The notes under the pieces were generated by a model, which was given only the letters and a program-made list of their open reading frames with translations, searched no databases and was not told where the DNA came from. From Pseudomonas sp. P8_241 (GTDB lineage: Bacteria; Pseudomonadota; Gammaproteobacteria; Pseudomonadales; Pseudomonadaceae): DNA of 64,000 nucleotides. The stretch lies in contig NZ_CP125377.1 in assembly GCF_034008315.1 (NCBI RefSeq), positions 1,810,001 through 1,874,000 on the forward strand, given 5' to 3'. This document shows, one piece after another, positions 18,560 through 26,786 of this stretch. The stretch's first letter is position 1, and the number at the start of each line of letters is the position of its first letter. The translations under genes were made by a program, and so were the position numbers.

Positions 18560-19560
18560 AAAAATCCACCATCGCGATGGTCCTGGGTGACCCTGCGGGC
18601 ATCGGTCCGGAATTGATCGCACGCCTGCTCGGCGAGTCCGACGTGCGCCGCAAGGCCAACGTGATCCTGATCGCCGACGAAGCGGAAATGCGTCGCGGCA
18701 TGCGCATCGCCGGGCTGGAGTTTCCATATCGACGCGTGGAGTCGCTGGAGCAAATTTCCTTTGTTGATGACACGCCACTGCTCTACGACTTTCGCGGCGA
18801 CACGGTCGGTGAGTTCCCGCGCAGTGAAGCCAGCGTGGTTGGCGGTCGCTATAGCCTCGATACCCTGGAAGTCGCCCTGCGCCTGACCGAGGCCGGCACG
18901 ACCGACGCGGTGCTGTTCGGGCCGTTGAACAAGACTTCGCTGCACATGGCCGGCATGGCGCACAGCGATGAGTTGCACTGGTTTGCCGAGCTGCTGGATT
19001 TCCACGGGCCGTTCTGTGAATTCAATGTGCTCGACAATCTGTGGACTTCACGGGTGACGTCCCATGTGGCCTTGAAGGATGTGCCGGGGTTGCTCAGCGA
19101 AAAGCGGGTGATCGAAGCGATCCAGTTGATCGACACCGCGCTCAAGCGCAACGGACTGGAAAAACCGCGCATCGGCGTGTGTGGGTTGAACCCGCATAAC
19201 GGCGATAACGGCTCGTTCGGCCGCGAAGAACTGGACATCATCGGCCCGGCCGTGCGCTCGGCACAGACGTTGGGGATTGAGGCGCAAGGGCCGTATCCGG
19301 CGGATACGATTTTCCTCAAGGTCCAGGGCGATGCCAGCGCCTTCGACGCGGTCGTCACGATGTATCACGACCAGGGCCAGATCGCGATCAAGCTGATGGG
19401 TTTCTCTCGCGGCGTGACGGTGCAGGGCGGTTTGCCGATCCCGATCACCACTCCGGCCCACGGCACGGCGTTTGATATCGCGGGGCAGGGCAAGGCGAAT
19501 GTTGGTGCGATTCGCCAGGCGTTCGAGATTGCTTGCCGGATGGGTGGCAACCGCTACTGA
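18556..19560 (+). CDS. PdxA-family 4-phospho-hydroxyacid dehydrogenase (PdxA2-like)
   Basis: A 334-residue NAD-dependent oxidative decarboxylase of the PdxA family. The N-terminal motif AMVLGDPAGIGPELIARLL, LNKTSLHMAGMAHSDE, GLNPHNGDNGSFGREE and the metal-binding histidine region MYHDQGQIAIKL are all present. A PdxA outside the vitamin B6 genes and inside a catabolic operon is usually PdxA2, which oxidises 4-phospho-D-threonate or -erythronate after a DUF1537 kinase. No such kinase is present here, so its role is open. Start and stop codons are coupled to the amidohydrolase (ATGA). Confidence 0.85.
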   Translation: MKKSTIAMVLGDPAGIGPELIARLLGESDVRRKANVILIADEAEMRRGMRIAGLEFPYRRVESLEQISFVDDTPLLYDFRGDTVGEFPRSEASVVGGRYSLDTLEVALRLTEAGTTDAVLFGPLNKTSLHMAGMAHSDELHWFAELLDFHGPFCEFNVLDNLWTSRVTSHVALKDVPGLLSEKRVIEAIQLIDTALKRNGLEKPRIGVCGLNPHNGDNGSFGREELDIIGPAVRSAQTLGIEAQGPYPADTIFLKVQGDASAFDAVVTMYHDQGQIAIKLMGFSRGVTVQGGLPIPITTPAHGTAFDIAGQGKANVGAIRQAFEIACRMGGNRY

Positions 19561-19582
19561 CTTTCAGACCCACGAAACCCCT

Positions 19583-19671
19583 TGTAGGAGCTGGCTTACC
19601 AGCGATGACGGCCTGACAGACACCCTTGAAGTGACTGTCGGGCCGCTATTGCTGGCAAGCCAGCTCCTACA
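19583..19671. repeat. REP pair
   Basis: Inverted REP cores TGTAGGAGCTGGCTTACC and GGCAAGCCAGCTCCTACA separated by about 53 bases, in the gap between the pdxA-like and enolase-superfamily genes. Confidence 0.9.
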
Positions 19672-19688
19672 GTTTTAGGTATTGCCCC

Positions 19689-19763
19689 GATAACTCGATC
19701 TACGGGATAACTGCTTTTTGCGATCACCCCTGGTTATCGCCGGATACGCATAAGTGATTATCC
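19689..19763. promoter_or_regulatory. Cluster of GATAAC/GTTATC-type half-sites before the dehydratase gene
   Basis: GATAAC at 19689 and 19706, its inverse GTTATC at 19733, GGATAC at 19742 and TTATCC at 19758 lie within 75 bases, about 120 bases before the ATG at 19881. This looks like a multi-site operator for a local regulator; it is a visual pattern only. Confidence 0.4.
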
Positions 19764-19880
19764 GCAGCCCCCGGGCGCTGGCTAAAGTCGGCCCATCGAA
19801 TGCCAAAGCCCATCCATCCAGAGGCTCTGCGCACACGACCAACAATGACAAGAAAGCCGGCAGCCCAAGGAACTGTATTC

Positions 19881-21056
19881 ATGAAAATCAAAGCGATCCG
19901 TACCCGAGTTTTCGAGTGGAAAGGCAAAGTCGTCCCCCCTCAAGCGCACTTCTGCACCAACGCCAGCGACATCCTGTTCGAGCGCGGCGACGCCATGGGC
20001 TCGTTCCGTTTCCACGGCTGGCTGGTGGTGGAAGTCGAGACCGACACCGGTCTTGTCGGCATCGGTAACTGCGCCCTGGCGCCGCGTGTGGCCAAGGAAA
20101 TCATCGACACCTATCTGGCGCCGATCGCAATTGGCGAAGATCCGTTCGACAACGAATACATCTGGCAGAAAATGTACCGCCAGAGCCATGCCTGGGGCCG
20201 CAAAGGCATCGGCATGGCCGCAATCTCGGCCATCGACATTGCCATCTGGGACATCATGGGCAAGGCGGTGAACAAACCGGTGTTCAAGCTGCTCGGCGGG
20301 CGCACCAAGGAAAAGATCTGGACCTACGCGTCCAAGCTCTACGCCAACGACAACCTCGACCTGTTCCTCGAAGAAGCCCAGGGCTACCTGAGCCAGGGTT
20401 TCACCGCGTTGAAAATGCGCTTCGGTTACGGCCCCAAAGACGGCCCGGCGGGCATGCGCCGCAACATCGAACAGGTGCGTGCCTTGCGTGAACTGGCCGG
20501 CCCGGACGTTGACATCATGCTCGAATGCTACATGGGCTGGACCCTGGAATATGCCCGCCGCATGCTGCCGAAACTGGCCGAATTCGAACCGCGCTGGCTC
20601 GAAGAACCGGTGATCGCCGACGACATCGAAGGCTACATCGAACTGAAGAAAATGGGGATCATGCCGATCTCCGGCGGCGAGCACGAATTCACCTCCTACG
20701 GCTTCAAGGACCTGCTGGAACGCCGCGCCGTCGACGTCATCCAGTACGACACCAACCGCGTCGGCGGCATCACCGCTGCGCGCAAGATCAACGCCATGGC
20801 GGAGGCCTGGTCGGTGCCAGTCATTCCCCACGCCGGGCAGATGCACAACTACCACCTGACCATGTCCACCACCGCTTCGCCGATGGCCGAGTTCTTTCCG
20901 GTATTCGACGTCGAGGTCGGCAACGAACTCTTCTACTACGTGTTCAAGGGCGAGCCGCAACCGGTCAACGGCTACATCCAGCTCGATGACAACAAACCGG
21001 GCCTTGGCCTGGAAATCTCCGATGAATACCTGAGCGATTTCAACATCATCGAATGA
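19881..21056 (+). CDS. Enolase-superfamily sugar-acid dehydratase (rhamnonate/lyxonate dehydratase-like)
   Basis: A 391-residue mandelate-racemase-subgroup enzyme expected to dehydrate an aldonic acid to a 2-keto-3-deoxy acid. Probable metal ligands are Glu215 (MLECYMGW), Glu241 (WLEEP) and Glu267 (SGGEHEF). The general acid/base pair is Asp290 (QYDTNRVGG) and His317 ([11 protein letters not shown]). The [12 protein letters not shown] loop resembles L-rhamnonate dehydratase. Downstream FAH and aldehyde dehydrogenase genes fit a pentonate pathway; a route of this shape is known for L-lyxonate in P. aeruginosa. The substrate is inferred, not shown. Confidence 0.88.
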   Translation: MKIKAIRTRVFEWKGKVVPPQAHFCTNASDILFERGDAMGSFRFHGWLVVEVETDTGLVGIGNCALAPRVAKEIIDTYLAPIAIGEDPFDNEYIWQKMYRQSHAWGRKGIGMAAISAIDIAIWDIMGKAVNKPVFKLLGGRTKEKIWTYASKLYANDNLDLFLEEAQGYLSQGFTALKMRFGYGPKDGPAGMRRNIEQVRALRELAGPDVDIMLECYMGWTLEYARRMLPKLAEFEPRWLEEPVIADDIEGYIELKKMGIMPISGGEHEFTSYGFKDLLERRAVDVIQYDTNRVGGITAARKINAMAEAWSVPVIPHAGQMHNYHLTMSTTASPMAEFFPVFDVEVGNELFYYVFKGEPQPVNGYIQLDDNKPGLGLEISDEYLSDFNIIE

Positions 21057-21108
21057 CCTTCAGGCGCCGCTTTCGGGCGGCGCCCGGCTGACTTGTCGGA
21101 GGCACAAC

Positions 21109-22104
21109 ATGCACCTGATTCAATTTGAAAACACTGACGGCGAGCGTCAGGTCGGGCTGGTCGCCGGGGCGCAGATTCTGGTGGTGCGCGACACACGCAG
21201 CACCCGAGAACTGGCGTTGGCGGCGATTCGCGGCCAACGCAATCTGCAGGAAGAAGTGGCCTTGCGCGGCACCGAACCCGGCCCGGATTACGCGACGCTG
21301 TTGCAGCAACGCAAGGTCCTGCCACCGCTGGATCACGAAGACCCGGCCCATTGCCTGATCAGCGGCACCGGCCTGACGCATCTGGGCAGCGCCGCCACCC
21401 GGGACAAAATGCACCAGCACGACGGCGAAGTCGAAGCCGGCATGACCGACACCATGCGCATGTTCAAGTGGGGCCTGGAGGGCGGCAAGCCACAAGCGGG
21501 GCAGGTCGGCGCGCAGCCGGAATGGTTTTACAAAGGCGATGGCAGCATTGTCGTGCGCCCCGGTGCGGACTTCCCCGTGCCGCCGTTTGCCGAGGACGCT
21601 GGTGAGGAGCCGGAGCTGACCGGCCTCTATGTGATTGGCGACGATGGCCAGCCGTATCGCGTCGGTTATGCGCTGGGTAACGAGTTCTCCGACCATGTGA
21701 TGGAGCGGCGCAATTACCTGTACCTCGCCCATTCCAAGCTGCGCAGCTGTTCCTACGGTCCGGAGCTGCGTGTCGGCGAGTTACCCAGGCATCTGGTCGG
21801 CACCAGCCGGATCAAGCGCAACGGCAAAACGATCTGGGAGAAAGAGTTTCTCAGCGGCGAAGACAACATGTGCCACAGTCTGGCCAACCTCGAGTTTCAC
21901 CACTTCAAATATGCGCAGTTTTTGCGCCCCGGCGATGTCCATGTGCATTACTTCGGCACCGCCACCCTGTCGTTTGCCGACGGGGTGAAAACCCAGCCGG
22001 GGGATCGCTTTCAGATCAGCCTCGACGCGTTCGGTGCGCCGCTGGTCAACGGCATCGGCGAGAGCGCTCAGCCGTTGGCCATCGGCCAGGTGCGCACACT
22101 CTGA
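21109..22104 (+). CDS. AraD1/GguC-like FAH-family dehydratase
   Basis: A 331-residue protein of the fumarylacetoacetate-hydrolase superfamily, close to GguC/AraD1 (2-keto-3-deoxy-L-arabinonate dehydratase type). Recognisable parts are GTGLTHLGSAATRDKMHQ, VRPGADFPVPPFAEDAGEEPELTGLYVI, and ALGNEFSDHVMERRNYLYLAHSKLRSCSYGPEL, which contains the metal-binding acidic residues. It would turn a 2-keto-3-deoxy-pentonate into 2-oxoglutarate semialdehyde. It lies 52 bases after the enolase-type gene and before the aldehyde dehydrogenase. Confidence 0.87.
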   Translation: MHLIQFENTDGERQVGLVAGAQILVVRDTRSTRELALAAIRGQRNLQEEVALRGTEPGPDYATLLQQRKVLPPLDHEDPAHCLISGTGLTHLGSAATRDKMHQHDGEVEAGMTDTMRMFKWGLEGGKPQAGQVGAQPEWFYKGDGSIVVRPGADFPVPPFAEDAGEEPELTGLYVIGDDGQPYRVGYALGNEFSDHVMERRNYLYLAHSKLRSCSYGPELRVGELPRHLVGTSRIKRNGKTIWEKEFLSGEDNMCHSLANLEFHHFKYAQFLRPGDVHVHYFGTATLSFADGVKTQPGDRFQISLDAFGAPLVNGIGESAQPLAIGQVRTL

Positions 22105-22107
22105 CCC

Positions 22108-22197
22108 TGTAGGAGCCGGCTTGCTGGCGATAGCGGCGCATCAATCAACATTGATAGCGCCTGACACACCGCTATCGCCAGCAAGCCGGCTCCTACA
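22108..22197. repeat. REP pair (copy B of the near-identical inverted pair)
   Basis: A 90-bp palindromic REP unit. Read on the other strand it equals the copy at 16121-16210 except for two C/T differences. Confidence 0.92.
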
Positions 22198-22225
22198 GGT
22201 CTGCAATCGACCAAGGAATTTCGAC

Positions 22226-23806
22226 ATGACCACGTTACTCGGACACAACTACATCGGCGGTCGCCGCAGTGGCAATGGTACGACGCAATTGCAAAGCCTC
22301 GATGCAACGACTGGCGAACCGCTCCCCGGATTCTTCTTTCAGGCATCCGAAGCCGAGGTGAATGCCGCTGCCGACGCCGCCTCGGCGGCGTATCCGATCT
22401 ACCGCAACCTCAGCGCGGAAAAACGGGCCACCTTCCTTGATGCCATTGCCGATGAAATCGATGCGCTGGGCGATGACTTTGTCGCCACCGTGTGCCGTGA
22501 AACGGCGCTGCCGGCCGGACGAATTCAGGGCGAGCGGGGGCGCACCAGCGGCCAGTTGCGTTTGTTCGCCAAGGTGTTGCGGCGCGGGGATTTCTACGGG
22601 GCTCGCATCGATCGGGCATTGCCCGATCGCCAGCCGTTGCCGCGTCCGGATCTGCGCCAATACCGCATCGCGCTTGGGCCGGTGGCGGTGTTCGGTGCAA
22701 GCAACTTTCCGCTGGCATTCTCCACCGCCGGTGGCGATACCGCTTCGGCACTGGCTGCCGGTTGCCCGGTGGTGTTCAAGGCTCACAGCGGGCATATGGC
22801 GACGGCCGAGTGGGTGGCAGACGCAATCATTCGCGCCGCCGAGCGCACGCAAATGCCGGCAGGCGTGTTCAACATGATCTACGGAGGAGGTGTCGGCGAG
22901 TGGCTGGTCAAGCACCCGGCGATTCAGGCCGTGGGCTTCACCGGTTCGCTCAAGGGCGGCAATGCTCTGAGCCACATGGCCGCGAACCGACCGCAGCCGA
23001 TCCCGGTGTTTGCCGAGATGTCGAGTATCAACCCGGTGTTCCTATTGCCCGATGCGTTGGCCCGGCGCGGTGAACAGATCGCGGCACAACTGGCCGGTTC
23101 GGTGACGATGGGGTGCGGTCAGTTCTGCACCAACCCCGGCCTGGTGATTGGTTTGCGTTCGGCGCAATTCAGCACCTTCCTGGAAACGTTTTGCGCGAGC
23201 ATGAACCAGCAACCGCCACAAACCATGCTCAACGCTGGAACACTGGCCAGCTACAACCGAGGCCTGGGGGCGCTGCACGAACATCCTGGGCTGACCCATT
23301 TGGCAGGTAAGCCACAACACGGAAATCTGGCGCAGCCGCAGGTGTTCAAGGCCGATGTCAGCCTGTTGCTCAAGGGCGATGAATTGTTGCAGGAAGAGGT
23401 GTTCGGGCCGACCACCCTCGTCATCGAAGTCGAGGGTCGGGCGCAACTTGCGGCGGCGTTGCGGGGATTGCGCGGGCAATTGACGGCAACGCTGATCGGC
23501 GAGGCCGATGAGTTACTGGAGTACCGCTGGCTGGCTGAATTGCTGCAGGAAAAGGTCGGGCGAATTCTGCTCAACGGTTATCCGACCGGGGTCGAAGTCT
23601 GCGAGGCCATGGTGCATGGCGGACCGTATCCGGCGACCTCGGATTCGCGTGGCACGTCGGTTGGCACGCTGGCGATTGATCGTTTCCTGCGGCCGGTGTG
23701 TTTTCAGAATTATCCAGATGCGTTGTTGCCCGAGGCGTTACAGGACAGCAATCCGCTGGGGATTCGGCGGTTGGTGGATGGGGAGGTCACTCATTCAGCT
23801 TTGTAG
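22226..23806 (+). CDS. NADP-dependent aldehyde dehydrogenase (2-oxoglutarate semialdehyde type)
   Basis: A 526-residue aldehyde dehydrogenase. The cofactor site GPVAVFGASNFPLAFSTAGGDTASALAAGCPVVFKAHSGH and the turn VGFTGSLKGG are present. The catalytic glutamate is in FAEMSSINPVF and the catalytic cysteine in GCGQFCTNPGL. Length and these motifs match alpha-ketoglutaric semialdehyde dehydrogenases of sugar-acid pathways, giving 2-oxoglutarate as end product. AAGGA upstream supports ATG 22226. It is the last gene of the rightward operon and follows a REP pair. Confidence 0.9.
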   Translation: MTTLLGHNYIGGRRSGNGTTQLQSLDATTGEPLPGFFFQASEAEVNAAADAASAAYPIYRNLSAEKRATFLDAIADEIDALGDDFVATVCRETALPAGRIQGERGRTSGQLRLFAKVLRRGDFYGARIDRALPDRQPLPRPDLRQYRIALGPVAVFGASNFPLAFSTAGGDTASALAAGCPVVFKAHSGHMATAEWVADAIIRAAERTQMPAGVFNMIYGGGVGEWLVKHPAIQAVGFTGSLKGGNALSHMAANRPQPIPVFAEMSSINPVFLLPDALARRGEQIAAQLAGSVTMGCGQFCTNPGLVIGLRSAQFSTFLETFCASMNQQPPQTMLNAGTLASYNRGLGALHEHPGLTHLAGKPQHGNLAQPQVFKADVSLLLKGDELLQEEVFGPTTLVIEVEGRAQLAAALRGLRGQLTATLIGEADELLEYRWLAELLQEKVGRILLNGYPTGVEVCEAMVHGGPYPATSDSRGTSVGTLAIDRFLRPVCFQNYPDALLPEALQDSNPLGIRRLVDGEVTHSAL

Positions 23807-23818
23807 TGCCTGAGCCGA

Positions 23819-23890
23819 CGCTATCGCTAGCAAGCCAGCTCCTACAGGGTTATACGCGTCCTTGTAGGAGCTGGCTTGCCGGCGATGGCG
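23819..23890. repeat. Two REP cores, tail to tail
   Basis: CAAGCCAGCTCCTACAG (ending 23847) and TGTAGGAGCTGGCTTGCC (from 23863) lie 15 bases apart in the convergent gap between the dehydrogenase and the split transporter gene. Confidence 0.85.
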
Positions 23891-23910
23891 TCATCAGCAA
23901 CACCACCGAA

Positions 23911-24516
23911 TTACTTGGCATTTATCTGAGCCACCTTTACCGCCGTCGGCTTCAACACCATCCACAACGCCAGCGCAATCAACATCCCGCCATACACATG
24001 GGCCATCGACAACGGCTCATCAAGAAACAACCCGCCCCACAACACACCGAACAGCGGGATCAAAAAGGTCGTGGTCATCGATTTCACCGGACCAATCGAA
24101 GTCAGCAGACGGAAGTAGATAATGTAGGCAAACGCCGTGCAGCCCAGCCCCAAGCCCAGCAACGATAGCCACACGCTCCAGCCACCCCAGCTCGCGGGTG
24201 GTTGGCTGATCACGCTGTAGCCGAACAGCGGCAGCAGAAACAACGTCGCCCCGAGCATGCTGCCCAGCGCCGACAAACGGCTGTCCAGACCACCGGCCTG
24301 ATCGAGCCAGCGGCGGGCCAGAAACCCGGCGAATCCGTAGCATGTAGTCGCAAGCAGGCAGGCGACGGCCCCCATCAGCAGTTCCATATCGAACGCCACC
24401 GGACCGGCCCGGGTCAGCACGCCCACGCCGAACAACCCCAGGAACACGCCGCCAAGTTTGGCGCCGGTGAGCCGTTCATGGAAAAACAGCCCGCCGATCA
24501 GCACGCCCATCAAGGG
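23911..24516 (-). pseudogene. EamA/DMT transporter, C-terminal part, cut by the integrated element
   Basis: The chromosomal frame starts at the proline codon 24514-24516 and gives LMGVLIGGLFFHERLTGAKLGGVFLG and later helices, about 201 residues to the stop. It continues in frame into element DNA up to 24597, but those residues are not transporter-like. The N-terminal part lies at 33598-33903. Joining the halves through the shared proline codon gives NATTP-LMGVLIGG, the spacing usual in EamA proteins, and a 302-residue protein. Insertion therefore disrupts a drug/metabolite-type permease. Confidence 0.93.
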
Positions 24517-24545
24517 GAAGAGGTCGGCAGTGTGTTTATGGGTTA
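24490..24545. other. attL of the integrated element
   Basis: Left junction. The GG dinucleotide at 24515-24516 lies in the transporter's proline codon. To its right, 7 bases then TCGGCA-G-TGT mirror the sequence left of the GG in attR, giving a symmetrical attP when joined. To the left is transporter sequence. Confidence 0.85.
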
Positions 24546-24714
24546 GCACCGCTGAAAGCCCTTCACAGTATGAAATCTGCCAGCCCAGCAGGGCCACACC
24601 CCTCCGATTTCACACAGAGTCACGCTGTACATGGCTCCACATCTGGAGGCATCTACCGTTCGTCAGCTTTCGCGCAATAAGTGTTGCAATATCGCCTTAA
24701 GTGTGATTTTACGC

Positions 24715-24743
24715 TTGACATATATGAATGTATGTGGTACTAT
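24715..24743 (+). promoter_or_regulatory. Strong sigma70-type promoter at the left end of the element
   Basis: A perfect -35 TTGACA (24715-24720) and a -10 TACTAT (24738-24743) are exactly 17 bases apart, in an AT-rich stretch. Transcription would start near 24750 and run into a 390-base leader before the first gene. Confidence 0.75.
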
Positions 24744-24749
24744 TTGCCC

Positions 24750-25022
24750 CCTCAGTTAAAGAACTAAGTCGCAACTGCCCTCCGTAAGTTTCCCCTCTGC
24801 TCCGGCACAGTTCTGGTCCATCCTAGCCGAACTGTGTTGTTCAAACTTGTTTGCTGATCCGAGTTGCAGAAGATCGGCACCTAACATTCCTTAGAGTGGA
24901 TTGTTGCCATAGTGGCTATAGAGTACGGCATGTTCTGTAGTCGCAATGCCAGTCCTTGGCCGTCAGGACGCAACTCAGACGGTCACTATTTCAACACGCC
25001 CCCACTTCTGGGGGCGTGTTCT
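24750..25022 (+). ncRNA. Candidate structured non-coding RNA (promoter to terminator hairpin)
   Basis: About 270 bases between the promoter and a perfect 12-bp hairpin contain no open frame with a ribosome site. Internal pairing is visible, for example CACAGTTC with GAACTGTG around 24803-24835. It could be an independent small RNA, or a leader whose hairpin attenuates transcription of the downstream genes. No known RNA family was recognised. Confidence 0.5.
24993..25022 (+). terminator. Perfect 12-bp hairpin, intrinsic-terminator-like
   Basis: AACACGCCCCCA (24993-25004) pairs without mismatch to TGGGGGCGTGTT (25009-25020) around CTTC. The 3' arm ends in TT followed by C, so the U-tract is short. 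Confidence 0.65.
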
Positions 25023-25060
25023 AAGCACTATTCAGTGCAAACAACCTGATAGCCACTTCC

Positions 25061-25087
25061 CCCCGGAACTCTGTGCAGAGTGCGGGG
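25061..25087 (+). promoter_or_regulatory. Second leader hairpin before the first element gene
   Basis: CCCCG (25061-25065) pairs with CGGGG (25083-25087) and, inside, ACTCTG pairs with CAGAGT around TG. It ends 48 bases before the ATG at 25136, and together with the upstream hairpin suggests post-transcriptional control. Confidence 0.5.
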
Positions 25088-25135
25088 TTATATTTGGCCT
25101 ATAGAAACATTCCATACATACAAGAGATACCAACT

Positions 25136-25348
25136 ATGGCACAACGCCCGCTTCGCAAACACAGCTGTGAGTCTTGCCGACGAGCTTTTTTCAGTCGCTC
25201 TCCCCACAGTAGGTTTTGCTGTATCGCTCACCAAGTTAAGGTTTGGAGAGCTAATAACAAAAACTCCCAAGAGCAACTTGAACATCAATATCAGGCTCAG
25301 GAAGCAGAACAGAGCACTAGTCAACGAACACAAGAAGGGACGCTATAA
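25136..25348 (+). CDS. Small protein with FCS-like cysteine/histidine cluster
   Basis: A 70-residue basic protein. Cys11-x2-Cys14-x13-Cys28-x3-His32 (CESC ... RFCCIAH) forms a treble-clef-like zinc site resembling the CxxC...RFCSxxCR modules of small bacterial and phage DNA-binding proteins. The C-terminal half is polar and glutamine-rich. ATG 25136 follows an AGAG-type ribosome site. The stop overlaps the next ATG (TAATG), so the two are translationally coupled. It shares this cluster type with the large protein at 26932. Confidence 0.7.
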   Translation: MAQRPLRKHSCESCRRAFFSRSPHSRFCCIAHQVKVWRANNKNSQEQLEHQYQAQEAEQSTSQRTQEGTL

Positions 25349-25857
25349 TGGCTGACACACTATATCTGGAAGTAGACAAGAGCAACGGAGCGATCCTCTC
25401 GTACTCTGTTACTAAGTTAGAGAGTAAGGCTTCAGACTATATTGAGGCCACCGAAACAGAGCTGAACTACCTCAATGCTGTGGAGGCCAATCTTCCCCCG
25501 GGCATGGTCACTACGCTCTCTGACTTGGAAGGCTATAGAGCGAGAGCGAAGAAGATTGCTCTGCTAGAGTTCCAACTTGCTCAAAGTAGGGGCAAGGTTG
25601 CTCAGGCCCAGACCAAGGCTGCCAAACTCAGGGCTGAACTTGCCGCCACTCTAGCCGAAAAGGCCGCTCTACTGAGTGCAGGGGCAGCGAAGCACGGCAT
25701 GGCTGTTGCTGAGTACGAGGCGCAGCTAATCACCCAGTACAGAGCCTTACAGGCAGGCACAGACGCACCTCAAGCGAAGTCCGGCAGGACGCGTTCCGAG
25801 ACCGCACAGAAGCTTGCGAAATTCATGGCCGACGCCAAGCGTAAAAGCTACCAATAA
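25348..25857 (+). CDS. Coiled-coil protein of unknown function
   Basis: A 169-residue protein without a recognised family. Residues about 70-115 (KIALLEFQLAQSRGKVAQAQTKAAKLRAELAATLAEKAALL) form a clear heptad-rich coiled coil. The C-terminus is basic (SETAQKLAKFMADAKRKSYQ). It overlaps the preceding gene by one base and is followed 17 bases later by another gene, so it belongs to a compact operon. It could be a structural or DNA-organising component, but the sequence does not decide this. Confidence 0.7.
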   Translation: MADTLYLEVDKSNGAILSYSVTKLESKASDYIEATETELNYLNAVEANLPPGMVTTLSDLEGYRARAKKIALLEFQLAQSRGKVAQAQTKAAKLRAELAATLAEKAALLSAGAAKHGMAVAEYEAQLITQYRALQAGTDAPQAKSGRTRSETAQKLAKFMADAKRKSYQ

Positions 25858-25874
25858 CCATAAGGAATATACCG

Positions 25875-26408
25875 ATGACAACTAAATACGAATACGGGCA
25901 AGCAGTTGCCGAAATCATTAAACACTCTGACGAAGACTTACAACAGCTAATCGCCAAGAAAGAGGCGCAGTATCAGTCCCGCTCAGAGGGATTGCATTGG
26001 AAGGATCTCGCCGCTAATGTTGACTTCTGCCGGGACCAGCCACTCAGAGCTACTATTATGGACTTGCAAGAAGTTATCAAGCAGGGTTACACGGTGACGG
26101 ATGCTTGGGCTAATGGCATGTACTTCCGTGCCGTCTTGCGTAAGCCCGATCAGATCATTGCAACAGAACTTCCTAAGTTGACTGAACTTGCGAAAGCAGA
26201 GTATGCGGAGTTGCGTTACGCTAGTAACGTTGCCGAGACTCAACGCCAGATGGAATTCACCATTGCTCGTAGAGCCCGTGAACAGGCCGAAGCTAAGGCC
26301 AAGGCAGATGCAGAGCATAAGGCAGCCGAAGAAGCGTTTGCTCTAGCTGACTTGCTACAGGCGTACACACCCAAGACTAAAGCCAAAGTTAAGCAGGAAG
26401 CAGCATGA
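25875..26408 (+). CDS. Hypothetical protein with alanine/lysine-rich helical tail
   Basis: A 177-residue protein not recognised as any family. The N-terminal 110 residues look globular (HWKDLAANVDFCRDQPLRATIMDLQEVIKQGYTVTDAWANGMYFRAVL). The C-terminal 60 residues are a highly charged helix (RRAREQAEAKAKADAEHKAAEEAFALADLL). AAGGAATAT lies before the ATG. The stop overlaps the next small gene by ATGA. Confidence 0.68.
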   Translation: MTTKYEYGQAVAEIIKHSDEDLQQLIAKKEAQYQSRSEGLHWKDLAANVDFCRDQPLRATIMDLQEVIKQGYTVTDAWANGMYFRAVLRKPDQIIATELPKLTELAKAEYAELRYASNVAETQRQMEFTIARRAREQAEAKAKADAEHKAAEEAFALADLLQAYTPKTKAKVKQEAA

Positions 26409-26575
26409 GAGACACGACATCGGTCGGAACAAGGACTCTAAACTTCTCAATCCCCGCTGAACACTTCAGCGCCATGAACCTGTATGCACGTCGGCAAGGG
26501 ATGTCGCTTCGCGACCTTATGGCTCACATGGTTGAGTCGTACCTTGCTGTAATGAAAGCAGCGCCAGCTCAGTAA
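26405..26575 (+). CDS. 56-residue ribbon-helix-helix-like protein
   Basis: A short open frame coupled to the preceding gene by ATGA. A beta-like strand (TRTLNFSIPAEHFSAMN) is followed by two helices (LYARRQGMSLRDLMAHMVESYLAVMK), the layout of Arc/MetJ-type ribbon-helix-helix DNA-binding proteins. It would be a dimeric repressor, perhaps acting on the element's own promoters. A second protein of similar architecture is encoded at 26787. Confidence 0.6.
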   Translation: MRDTTSVGTRTLNFSIPAEHFSAMNLYARRQGMSLRDLMAHMVESYLAVMKAAPAQ

Positions 26576-26587
26576 CTTCTATATACT

Positions 26588-26665
26588 GCCCGCCTTCCCC
26601 TGACACCACTCAGCCGACAATCAAACGATTAGCGTCGGTATCGTGCTGTCTGGCGAAAGGCGGGC
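26588..26665 (+). other. Long imperfect hairpin in a non-coding gap
   Basis: GCCCGCCTT (26588-26596) pairs perfectly with AAGGCGGGC (26657-26665). Inside, CCTGACA pairs 6 of 7 with TGTCTGG, and CCGAC pairs with GTCGG. The whole gap 26576-26786 (about 210 bases) has no gene. It may be a terminator-like or regulatory RNA fold, or a folded DNA site. Confidence 0.5.
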
Positions 26666-26786
26666 GAAGGCCCGCAGGTAGTATAGAAATGTGACCGCCT
26701 TAATTGACCAAACCCGCATGGCATAAGGGCTCCAGCCCAATCCGTTATGCGTATTTCCAGTGAAAACACTATGCGAGGAACACCCC

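Noticed and set aside
24508..24530. ACCT or CAC as the recombination core
   Set aside because: ACCT would join the transporter out of frame, and CAC gives a helix too long for EamA proteins and loses the attP symmetry; GG satisfies both frame and symmetry.
24750..25022. Retron, CRISPR or known riboswitch in the element leader
   Set aside because: No reverse transcriptase nearby, no spaced direct repeats, and no recognised aptamer motif; it remains an unclassified structured segment.
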